Of a DNA stretch of 64,000 nt, positions 56,543-64,000 are shown in pieces (positions within the stretch are counted from its first letter, which is position 1; each line of letters starts with the position of its first letter). The DNA is from Leucobacter chromiisoli (lineage in GTDB: Bacteria; Actinomycetota; Actinomycetes; Actinomycetales; Microbacteriaceae): NCBI RefSeq assembly GCF_016522505.1, contig NZ_JAEHOH010000022.1:1-64000 (forward strand), in the 5' to 3' direction. The translations under genes were made by a program, and so were the position numbers. A model generated the notes under the pieces. The model was not told where the DNA came from. It did not search any database and worked only from the letters and a program-made list of their open reading frames with translations.

Positions 56543-58318
56543 ATGGACGGCGATTTCACCGAGGCGATCTCCCTGCTGTGGTGCGCGACCGGTGCTCCGA
56601 ACACGGACATGGACACGGGCACGGGCGCAGACCCGGAAGCGAGCCGGGGCGCGGACATGGACGCGGCGGCCCGCGACGCAGCGCCCCTCGATGGAGCACC
56701 CGGCGACGCAGCGTACGATGCAGCGTACAGCGATGCGGCGGCCCGCGAGGCAGCACTCCGCATCATGGCGCCGACCACCACCGGGCCGCGGACGGTGCTG
56801 CCCTCGGCCTTCGACGTGACCGGGCTGGCCACCGGGGCGGTCGCGGCCGCCACGCGGGCCGTCGCCGAGCTCCACGCCGCTCGCTCCGGCGCGCCGGTGC
56901 CGCCGACCGCGGTCGACAGCCGCGAGGCCTGCGCGGCCTTCGCCTCGGAGCGCCTGTTCCGGCCCACGGGCTGGACGCTGCCGCCCCTGCGGGAGGAGCT
57001 CACGGGCGACTACGCCGCCGCCGATGGGTGGATCCGCCTGCACACGAACTACGCTCACCACCGGACCGCGGTCGAGCGGGTGCTCGGCGCCCGGACGCGG
57101 GAGGACGTCGAGCAGGCGGTGAGCTCGCTCCCCGCGGAAGAGCTCGAACGACGGATCGTCGAGGCAGGGGGAGCCGCTGCGGTCATGCGCGACCGGGTCG
57201 ACTGGCTCGCCTCGCCGGCCGGCCGTGCGGCCTCCGCGGAGCCGCCCGTGCGCATCGAGGCGCAGCCGGTCTCCGGGGAGCCGCGATGGGTCTGGCGCGG
57301 AGAGAGCGCCTCCGCGCGATCCGGACGCCGGGGGGACACCGGGGACCCGGGGGACCCGGGGATCGCCGGTCGATCCCGTGCGGCATTCGGTGGCGCCGCC
57401 CCGCCGCTCGCCGGGGTGCGGGTGCTGGATCTGACCCGCGTGATCGCCGGCCCGGTCTGCACGGCGGTGCTCGCGGCGTACGGCGCCGAGGTGCTGCGCA
57501 TCGATCCGCCGGGCTTCGCCGAGGTCCCCTCGCTGCTGCCGCTGACGACTCGGGGCAAGCGGAGCGCCTTCCTCGACCTCTCGGACTCCGACGACCGGGG
57601 CGTCTTCGAGGGGCTGCTCTCCGAGGCCGATGTGCTGATCTGCGGCCTGCGGCCCGATGCCCTGGGTCGCCTCGGGTACGACGACGCGGCGCTCGAGTCC
57701 AGGCATCCGGCCCTGACGGTCGCCCGCCTCGACGCCTATGGCTGGGAGGGTCCCTGGAGCCTGCGGCGGGGTTTCGACAGCCTCGTCCAGATGAGCTGCG
57801 GCATCGCCGCAGACGGCGCGGCCGCAGCCGCCGGTGCGGCCGCAGCCCCCTACGCAGCCGCGGGAACGGCCGCGGCGACCGGCGCCGCGCCGCGTGGAGG
57901 ACGCCCGGTTCCGCTGCCGGTGCAGGCGCTCGACCACGCCTCGGGCTGGTTGCTCGCCGCAGCCGTCGTGAGAGCTCTCACGCGACGGCTCGCCGATTCC
58001 ACGGTCTCGCGCATCCGCGCCTCGCTCGTCGGCACCGCCGAGCTCCTCTACGCGCTGCCGTCGCCGCGGCCGAACGGGAGCGGACGCGCCGCGGACCTCG
58101 CCGCCGTCCCCTTGCTCGCCGTCGATCTCGCCCCCGAATCCGCGACCGCCGCGATCGCTCCGGACCTCGAGCCCGTCGCCACCGCGTGGGGCCCCGCCCT
58201 GCAGGCGCCCATGCCGGGGCTGATCGACGGGATCCGGGCGGGCGGCGAGGGGGACCGCCGGCGGGACGGGCGGGAGCAGGCCGGCCCCCTCGGGCGGCAC
58301 GCGGCGGTCTGGGGCTGA
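56543..58318 (+). CDS. CoA-transferase family III protein
   Basis: The 591-residue protein has two CoA-transferase III-like parts: an N-terminal one with LFRPTGWTLPPL and YAAADGWIRLHTN, and a C-terminal one with LAGVRVLDLTRVIAGPVCTAV, YGAEVLRIDPPGFAEV and ARLDAYGWEGPW. Family members transfer CoA between carboxylic acids. The first 75 residues and a segment near residues 415-455 are Ala/Gly/Asp low-complexity sequence. The predicted metabolite is unknown. Next downstream is leuB, about 100 bp later. Confidence 0.87.
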   Translation: MDGDFTEAISLLWCATGAPNTDMDTGTGADPEASRGADMDAAARDAAPLDGAPGDAAYDAAYSDAAAREAALRIMAPTTTGPRTVLPSAFDVTGLATGAVAAATRAVAELHAARSGAPVPPTAVDSREACAAFASERLFRPTGWTLPPLREELTGDYAAADGWIRLHTNYAHHRTAVERVLGARTREDVEQAVSSLPAEELERRIVEAGGAAAVMRDRVDWLASPAGRAASAEPPVRIEAQPVSGEPRWVWRGESASARSGRRGDTGDPGDPGIAGRSRAAFGGAAPPLAGVRVLDLTRVIAGPVCTAVLAAYGAEVLRIDPPGFAEVPSLLPLTTRGKRSAFLDLSDSDDRGVFEGLLSEADVLICGLRPDALGRLGYDDAALESRHPALTVARLDAYGWEGPWSLRRGFDSLVQMSCGIAADGAAAAAGAAAAPYAAAGTAAATGAAPRGGRPVPLPVQALDHASGWLLAAAVVRALTRRLADSTVSRIRASLVGTAELLYALPSPRPNGSGRAADLAAVPLLAVDLAPESATAAIAPDLEPVATAWGPALQAPMPGLIDGIRAGGEGDRRRDGREQAGPLGRHAAVWG

Positions 58319-58419
58319 CCCGCCGCAGAGAGTAGGCTTGAATCCGCGACTCCGGCCCGAGAGGCGGACGAGACGAAGCGCGCGACGACGCGACCGACGA
58401 GAGCGAACGAGGAGCCCCA

Positions 58420-59526
58420 GTGACCCGCACCATCAAGCTTGCAGTGATCCCCGGTGACGGCATCGGCCCGGAGGTGGTGGAGCAGGCGAACCGCGTGCTC
58501 GACGCGGTGCTCGACGGCGGGGATGCGGTGCTGGAGCGGACGGAGTTCCGACTGGGGGCCGAGCGCTACCTCGACACCGGCGACACGCTGCCCGAGGCCG
58601 AGCATGCCGCGATCGCCGAGCACGAGGCGATCCTCTTCGGCGCCGTCGGCGGCGTGCCGGGCGACCCCCGCCTCACGGACGCCAACATCGAGCGCGGTCT
58701 GCTGCTGAAGCTGCGCTTCGACTTCGACCACTACGCGAACGTCCGTCCCTGCACCCTGTTCCCGGGCGTCGCGTCGACGCTGGCGAACCCCGGCGACGTC
58801 GACTTCGTCGTCGTGCGCGAGGGCACCGAGGGGCCCTACGCGGGCAACGGGGGCACGCTGCGCCCGGGCACCCCCGCGGAGGTCGCGACCGAGGTGTCGG
58901 TGAACACGGCGTTCGGCATCGAGCGCGTCGTGCGCCACGCCTTCGAGACGGCGGCGAGGCGCCCCCGCAAGAAGCTCACCTGGGTGCACAAGACGAACGT
59001 GCTGGTGCACGCCGGTGCCGTCTGGCAGCGCATCGTGCGGGCCGTGAGCGCCGAGTACCCCGAGATCGCCGTCGACTACATGCACGTCGACGCCGCGACG
59101 ATCTTCATGGTCCAGGATCCTGCGCGATTCGACGTCATCGTGACTGATAACCTGTTCGGTGACATCCTCACGGACCTGGCCGGCGCCATCGGCGGCGGCA
59201 TCGGGCTCGCCGCGTCGGGGAACATCAACCCCGACCGCACGTTCCCGAGCATGTTCGAGCCCGTCCACGGCTCTGCTCCCGACATCGCGGGGAAGCAGCA
59301 GGCGGACCCGACCGCGGCGATCCTGTCCGCAGCCCTCATGCTCGATCACCTCGGCCTCGGCGCCGAGGGCGACCGCGTCCGCGACGCGGTGCGCGCCGAT
59401 CTCGCCGGCCGCGGCGCGGCGAAGCGGAGCACCGCGGAGATCGGCGACGCCGTCATCGGCCGGCTCGCGCCTCGCGACGCCGGCGCTCACGGCGACGCCG
59501 GCGCTCACGGCGACGCCGTCGCCTAG
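58420..59526 (+). CDS. leuB: 3-isopropylmalate dehydrogenase
   Basis: The 368-residue protein has [61 protein letters not shown] and the NAD site [18 protein letters not shown]. It oxidises 3-isopropylmalate in leucine synthesis. The extreme C-terminus carries a short tandem DAGAHG repeat not typical of the family. GTG start with GAGGAG upstream. ilvE follows after 75 bp. Confidence 0.95.
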   Translation: MTRTIKLAVIPGDGIGPEVVEQANRVLDAVLDGGDAVLERTEFRLGAERYLDTGDTLPEAEHAAIAEHEAILFGAVGGVPGDPRLTDANIERGLLLKLRFDFDHYANVRPCTLFPGVASTLANPGDVDFVVVREGTEGPYAGNGGTLRPGTPAEVATEVSVNTAFGIERVVRHAFETAARRPRKKLTWVHKTNVLVHAGAVWQRIVRAVSAEYPEIAVDYMHVDAATIFMVQDPARFDVIVTDNLFGDILTDLAGAIGGGIGLAASGNINPDRTFPSMFEPVHGSAPDIAGKQQADPTAAILSAALMLDHLGLGAEGDRVRDAVRADLAGRGAAKRSTAEIGDAVIGRLAPRDAGAHGDAGAHGDAVA

Positions 59527-59601
59527 GCGGATCCCGGTCGCGGGTTCAGACCACACCTCAGCTGCGAACAGCGCAGCACTCCCGAGAAAGAAGCGCACGT
59601 C

Positions 59602-60801
59602 ATGACTGACCTCGCATTTGCCCACACCGAAGCGACGCGCCTCCCCGAGGATCAGCGCCGCGCGATCCTCGCGGACCCCGGCTTCGGAAACCACTTCACC
59701 GACCACATGGTCTCGATCGAGTGGACGAAGGAAGCGGGCTGGCACAACGCGAGCGTCGTCCCGTACGGCCCGATCCAGATGGATCCGGCCTCGTCGGTGC
59801 TGCACTACGGGCAGGAGATCTTCGAGGGGCTCAAGGCGTACCGCCGCCCCGACGGCTCGATCGTGACGTTCCGCCCCGACGCCAACGCGAAGCGGATGAA
59901 CGAGTCCGCGCGTCGGCTGGCGCTGCCCGAGCTCCCCGAGGAGCTCTTCGTCCAGGCGATCCGCGAGCTGGTGCGCGTCGACGCCGACTGGGTGCCGACG
60001 TCGCCCGATCAGAGCCTCTACATCCGGCCGTTCATGATCGCCGACGAGAACTTCCTCGGTGTGCGCTCGGCCCACCGCGCCCGCTTCATGGTCATCGCGA
60101 GCCCGGCCGGTCCGTACTTCACGGGCGGGGTGAAGCCGGTGTCGATCTGGCTGTCCCAGGATCTCTCCCGGGCGGGTCGGGGCGGCACGGGGGCGGCCAA
60201 GTGCGGCGGCAACTACGCGGCCTCCCTGCTGCCCCAGGACGAGGCGGCGAGGAACGGGTGCCAGCAGGTGCTGTTCACCGACTCCGCGACGGAGGACACG
60301 ATCGACGAGCTCGGCGGCATGAACCTCTTCCTCGTGCGCGCCGACGGCACGCTCGTCACACCGAGGCTCAACGGCAACATCCTCGACGGGATCACGCGCA
60401 AGAGCCTCATCCAGCTGGCGAAGGATCGCGGCCACGCCGTCGAGGAGCGCGAGATCACCGTGAGCGAGTGGCGCGAGGGCGCGGCCGACGGGTCGATCGT
60501 CGAGGCCTTCGCCTGCGGCACGGCCGCGGTGATCACGCCGATCGGAAGGCTCAAGTCGGCGGACTTCACGATCGACTTCGGGGATCGCGCCCCCGGTCCG
60601 CTCACCATGTCGCTGCGCGAGGAACTCACCGGCATCCAGTTCGGAACCACCGAGGATCGCTTCGGCTGGCTCGACGTGGCGGTCCCCGACGGCTCGAGGA
60701 GCGCGACCGGCGACACCGCGACCGTGAACACCGCGACCGTGAACACCGCGACCGGCGACGCCGAGGTCGGCGACGCGCGGACCCAGGCGGTCGCCTCGTG
60801 A
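59602..60801 (+). CDS. ilvE: Branched-chain amino acid aminotransferase
   Basis: The 399-residue class IV PLP enzyme has [32 protein letters not shown] with the PLP Lys, [11 protein letters not shown] and [15 protein letters not shown]. It makes Leu, Ile and Val from keto acids and pairs with leuB. The last 30 residues contain a tandem TATVN repeat ([19 protein letters not shown]) absent from the usual family end. Its stop overlaps the next gene. Confidence 0.96.
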   Translation: MTDLAFAHTEATRLPEDQRRAILADPGFGNHFTDHMVSIEWTKEAGWHNASVVPYGPIQMDPASSVLHYGQEIFEGLKAYRRPDGSIVTFRPDANAKRMNESARRLALPELPEELFVQAIRELVRVDADWVPTSPDQSLYIRPFMIADENFLGVRSAHRARFMVIASPAGPYFTGGVKPVSIWLSQDLSRAGRGGTGAAKCGGNYAASLLPQDEAARNGCQQVLFTDSATEDTIDELGGMNLFLVRADGTLVTPRLNGNILDGITRKSLIQLAKDRGHAVEEREITVSEWREGAADGSIVEAFACGTAAVITPIGRLKSADFTIDFGDRAPGPLTMSLREELTGIQFGTTEDRFGWLDVAVPDGSRSATGDTATVNTATVNTATGDAEVGDARTQAVAS

Positions 60802-61589
60802 AGGTGGCGCGCTTCCAGGCCGAGAACGAGATCTCCTACGGCGTCCTCGACGAGGCCGAGGGCGGCGGCGTCGAGCTCGTCGAGCTCGTCGCCGACCCCC
60901 TCGTCGCGGGCTTCGACACGACGGGCCGGCGATTCCGCCTGGAGGACGTGCGGCTGCTCGCCCCGGTGATCCCGCGCTCGAAGGTGGTATGCGTCGGCAA
61001 GAACTACGCCGACCACGTCGCCGAGATGGCCGGGGTGACGGGCGAGGGCGCGGAGGCGCCGACGGAGCCGCTGCTCTTCCTCAAGCCGAACACCTCGGTG
61101 ATCGGCCCCGGCGACGACATCGTGCGCCCGGCCATCTCCGACCGCGTCGAGCACGAGGGCGAGCTCGCCGTCGTGATCGGCGCGATCGCGAAGAACGTCG
61201 CGGAGGAGGACGCGCTGCAGTACGTCTTCGGGTACACGTGCGCGAACGACGTCACGGCGCGCGACCTGCAGATCAAGGACGGCCAGTGGACGCGGGGCAA
61301 GGGCTTCGACACCTTCTGCCCGCTCGGCCCCGTCATCGAGACCGAGCTCGATCTCGCCGACACCGAGGTGACGACGCGCGTGAACGGAGAGGAGCGGCAG
61401 CACAGCTCGACCGCGCTGCTCCTGCACAGCGTCCCGCGGATCATCGCCCACGCGTCCGAGGCGTTCACGCTGCTGCCCGGCGACGTGATCCTGACCGGCA
61501 CGCCCGAGGGGGTCGGCCCGCTGGAGCCCGGCGACACCGTCGAGGTGGAGGTCGAGGGGGTCGGGATCCTGCGCAACGCCGTGCGCTGA
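60798..61589 (+). CDS. Fumarylacetoacetate hydrolase family protein
   Basis: The 263-residue protein has [42 protein letters not shown] (metal Glu residues) and [14 protein letters not shown], with [15 protein letters not shown] end ([14 protein letters not shown]). It hydrolyses or decarboxylates a beta-keto or acylpyruvate acid; such genes often sit near ilvE in actinobacteria. The GTG start overlaps the ilvE stop in GTGA. Confidence 0.9.
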   Translation: MKVARFQAENEISYGVLDEAEGGGVELVELVADPLVAGFDTTGRRFRLEDVRLLAPVIPRSKVVCVGKNYADHVAEMAGVTGEGAEAPTEPLLFLKPNTSVIGPGDDIVRPAISDRVEHEGELAVVIGAIAKNVAEEDALQYVFGYTCANDVTARDLQIKDGQWTRGKGFDTFCPLGPVIETELDLADTEVTTRVNGEERQHSSTALLLHSVPRIIAHASEAFTLLPGDVILTGTPEGVGPLEPGDTVEVEVEGVGILRNAVR

Positions 61590-61690
61590 GGCGGGATCTT
61601 CCGCAACCCCGCGTCATCCCGCGATCCTCGCGGCGCCGCGACCGGCGAGCGTGCCACTATAGAAGTCCCCCAGGAAGGGCAGGTGATGAC

Positions 61691-62812
61691 GTGGTCACGA
61701 GGTCGCGCGCCGGGCGCCGATTCGGCGTGGAGGAGGAGTACCTGCTCCTCGACGCCGAGACGGGCCTGCCGAGGGACGGAGCCGAGGAGCTCGCGGCCTC
61801 GCTGCCGGACCGCGGGGTCGAGTTCGAGTTCTTCCAGAGCCAGCTCGAGACGGCGACCCCGGTCTGCTCCACGGCGGAGGAGGCCGAGCGCTTCCTGACG
61901 GCGTTCCGCGGCGAGGTGTCGGAGGCGGCCGAGCGGCTCGGCCTCGTGCTGGCCGGCACGGGGCTCCCGCCGATCGGCGGCGACGTCCGCGGAACGGTGA
62001 CCCGGAAGCCGCGCTACGAGGCCATCGCCGCCGAGATGGGCAGCATGGTCTCGCGCTACTACTCGACGGGCACCCACGTGCACGTCGAGGTGCCCTCGCG
62101 GGACGTCGGCGTGGAGGTCATGGCGCGGCTCGCACGCTGGTCACCGACGCTCGTCGCACTCATGGCGAACTCCCCCGTGTCGCTGGGGGAGGACACGGGG
62201 TTCGAGAGCTGGCGCTACACCACGCTGCTGCACTGGCCGACCGCGGGCTACCCGCCAGGGTTCGCCGACGGCGCCGACTACGAGCGGATGGTGCAGGACC
62301 TCGTGAGGAGCGGCGTGCTGCTCGATCCCGCGCTCGTGAACTGGTCCATACGCCTGTCCGAGCAGTATCCGACCGTCGAGCTCCGCACCGCCGACGCGCA
62401 GCTCGAGCCGCGCGACGCGGTGGCCTTCGCCGCGATCGTCCGCGCCATCGTCGAGCAGTGCGTCGCCGACGCCGAGGCGGGGGAGCCGAGGCCCGGGATC
62501 CGGCCGCACACCCTGCAGGCCGGCCACTGGGTCGCGGCCAAGCACGGCCTCGGCGACGAGCTGGTCGATCCGCTATCGGGGGAGCGGCGGCCCGCCTTCG
62601 AGCTCGTCGAGGAGCTGCTCGCGCACGTCGCGGAAGCCCTCGAGGCCGCCGGGGATCTCCCGCGGATCGAGCGGTTCCTCGAGCGTCGTCGGCGCGAGGG
62701 CGCACCGGCCGCGATCCAGCGCCGGCACTGGGAGGAGCGCGGGATCCCCGGGCTCGTCGAGCTCTACGCGCAGGGCAGCGCCGGCGGGGCTCGCGGCGAG
62801 GGCGGCGCGTAG
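61691..62812 (+). CDS. YbdK-type carboxylate-amine ligase (GCS2 family)
   Basis: The 373-residue protein has [37 protein letters not shown] and [16 protein letters not shown], the glutamate-cysteine ligase type 2 pattern. YbdK has weak glutamate-cysteine ligase activity, so the natural substrate is open; mycothiol-using bacteria do not usually make glutathione. I chose the GTG at 61691; the nearby ATG is out of frame. Confidence 0.88.
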   Translation: MVTRSRAGRRFGVEEEYLLLDAETGLPRDGAEELAASLPDRGVEFEFFQSQLETATPVCSTAEEAERFLTAFRGEVSEAAERLGLVLAGTGLPPIGGDVRGTVTRKPRYEAIAAEMGSMVSRYYSTGTHVHVEVPSRDVGVEVMARLARWSPTLVALMANSPVSLGEDTGFESWRYTTLLHWPTAGYPPGFADGADYERMVQDLVRSGVLLDPALVNWSIRLSEQYPTVELRTADAQLEPRDAVAFAAIVRAIVEQCVADAEAGEPRPGIRPHTLQAGHWVAAKHGLGDELVDPLSGERRPAFELVEELLAHVAEALEAAGDLPRIERFLERRRREGAPAAIQRRHWEERGIPGLVELYAQGSAGGARGEGGA

Positions 62813-62882
62813 CGATTCGGGCGGGCGTGCCGATGCTCGGCGGATCTCAGACTCGCGCGCGGCGACCTGCGAGAATAGAGGG

Positions 62883-64000
62883 GTGGATCCCAACAAGCTC
62901 AACCATGATCGCGGGGCCGGGGAGGCCAAGCTGATCAAGACACGCCCTCGCGCCGGCGCCGCGGCGCGGCCTCAGGTGCGCCCGAAGGCCGAGGGGTGGA
63001 AGCAGATCGCCGGCCCCGACGGCAGGCCGACCCTGCAGTTCGCCTCGCCGCGCGTCAAGCAGCCCGACACGCACCTCGCCGACATGACGCTGGCCGAGCG
63101 CGAGGCGAAGACGAAGGAGCTGGGCCTGCCGGCGTTCCGCGCGAAGCAGCTCTCGAAACACTACTTCGAGCACTACACGAGCGATCCCGAGCAGATGACC
63201 GACCTGCCGAAGGATCGCCGCGACGAGCTCGCACGCGAGTTCTTCCCGCCGCTCCTCACCGAGGTCAAGCGGCTCGTGACCGACGACGGGGCCACCATCA
63301 AGTTCCTCTGGCGCCTGTTCGACGGGGCGCTCGTCGAGTCGGTGCTCATGCGGTACCCGGGCCGGATCACGCTGTGCGTGTCGAGCCAGTGCGGCTGCGG
63401 CATGAACTGCCCGTTCTGCGCCACCGGCCAGGCGGGTCTCACGCGCAACATGTCCACGGCCGAGATCCTCGATCAGGTGGTGCAGGCCAACCGCGTCATC
63501 GCGGAGGGCGGCCTGGGCCGCGGACGTCGCGAGGGCAACGGGACGGAGCCCGAGCGCGTCAACAACATCGTGTTCATGGGCATGGGCGAGCCCCTCGCCA
63601 ACTACAAACGGGTGATGAACGCCGTGCACCGCATGATCGCACCCTCGCCCGAGGGGCTCGGCATGTCGGCGCGCGGCATCACGGTGTCGACGGTGGGCCT
63701 CGCCCCCGCGATCCGCAAGCTCGCCGACGAGGACATCCCGATCACCTTCGCGCTCTCGCTGCACGCCCCCGACGATCAGCTGCGCGACGACCTGATCCCG
63801 GTCAACAGCCGTTGGAAGGTCGACGAGGTGCTCGACGCGGCCTACGGCTACTACGAGAAGACCGGTCGACGGGTCTCGATCGAGTACGCGCTCATCAAGG
63901 ACATGAACGACCACGCGTGGCGCGCCGACCTCTTGGCCGACAAGCTCAACGAGCGCGGCCGCGGATGGGTGCACGTCAATCCGATCCCGCTGAACCCGAC
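62883..64000 (+). CDS. rlmN: 23S rRNA/tRNA methyltransferase RlmN, 3' end outside window
   Basis: The frame is open from GTG at 62883 to the right edge (about 372 residues). It has the radical SAM motif [17 protein letters not shown] (CxxxCxxC), [11 protein letters not shown], and [17 protein letters not shown], matching RlmN. It methylates C2 of A2503 in 23S rRNA and A37 in some tRNAs. The catalytic C-terminal Cys lies beyond the window. GAGAAT is 6 nt before the GTG, so the mRNA could be leaderless. Confidence 0.95.
   Translation, partial: MDPNKLNHDRGAGEAKLIKTRPRAGAAARPQVRPKAEGWKQIAGPDGRPTLQFASPRVKQPDTHLADMTLAEREAKTKELGLPAFRAKQLSKHYFEHYTSDPEQMTDLPKDRRDELAREFFPPLLTEVKRLVTDDGATIKFLWRLFDGALVESVLMRYPGRITLCVSSQCGCGMNCPFCATGQAGLTRNMSTAEILDQVVQANRVIAEGGLGRGRREGNGTEPERVNNIVFMGMGEPLANYKRVMNAVHRMIAPSPEGLGMSARGITVSTVGLAPAIRKLADEDIPITFALSLHAPDDQLRDDLIPVNSRWKVDEVLDAAYGYYEKTGRRVSIEYALIKDMNDHAWRADLLADKLNERGRGWVHVNPIPLNP

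Overview
The window is high-GC actinobacterial DNA, most likely from the Microbacteriaceae (Leucobacter-like is my best guess; no marker here fixes the genus). Support comes from a mycothiol-type nitroreductase homologue, a DUF222/HNH (13E12-type) protein, many GTG starts and 4-bp ATGA/GTGA overlaps, and many TANNNT boxes only 6-7 nt upstream of start codons, as expected for leaderless actinobacterial mRNAs.

Left part (1 to about 25,057): most of a temperate siphophage-like prophage, cut by the left edge. Its right end lies in a tRNA-Thr(UGU): only the 3' part of that tRNA, from the anticodon loop on, is left at 25,016-25,057. Reading leftwards on the minus strand come a tyrosine integrase, phage tRNA-Arg(UCU), two small genes, phage tRNA-Thr(UGU), small accessory genes, an HNH nuclease, small and large terminase, portal, MuF-like protein, scaffold, major capsid, head-tail connectors, tail terminator, major tail protein, the gpG/gpGT chaperone pair with a canonical A AAA AAC slip site, a gp10-like protein, tape measure with an M23 domain, minor tail proteins, amidase endolysin, holin and small membrane proteins. 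One plus-strand gene (10,764-11,345) sits inside the late operon behind its own -10 box. No repressor or replication gene is visible; these probably lie beyond the left edge.

Right part (about 25.1-64 kb): ordinary chromosome. It holds an SDR/TetR divergent pair, DUF1345, a PIG-L deacetylase, truncated haemoglobin, MscS channel, aminopeptidase N, aldo/keto reductase, Rv2466c-like nitroreductase, rpiB, a Nei-like glycosylase, rplS-lepB-rnhB, murI-rph-rdgB, a kinase/M23-like/aminotransferase fusion, LysE, GNAT, a small heat shock protein with a divergent MerR regulator, tRNA-Leu(UAG), a MatC-like carrier, a five-gene cluster (quinone oxidoreductase, FGGY kinase, MtnC, GlpD-like, ABM monooxygenase), a metallo-hydrolase, DUF222/HNH, a CoA-transferase, leuB, ilvE, a FAH-family hydrolase, a YbdK-type ligase and the 5' part of rlmN.

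The observations I find most worth following are the kinase/MtnC/GlpD-like/ABM cluster (48.0-53.5 kb), which looks like an unassigned polyol- or diketone-phosphate pathway; the kinase-phospholyase fusion (40.5-43.7 kb); the inverted gene within the late operon; the HicA-like phage gene with a strong ribosome binding site but no standard start codon; and the phage-borne tRNA-Thr(UGU) in an element inserted in the host tRNA-Thr(UGU).
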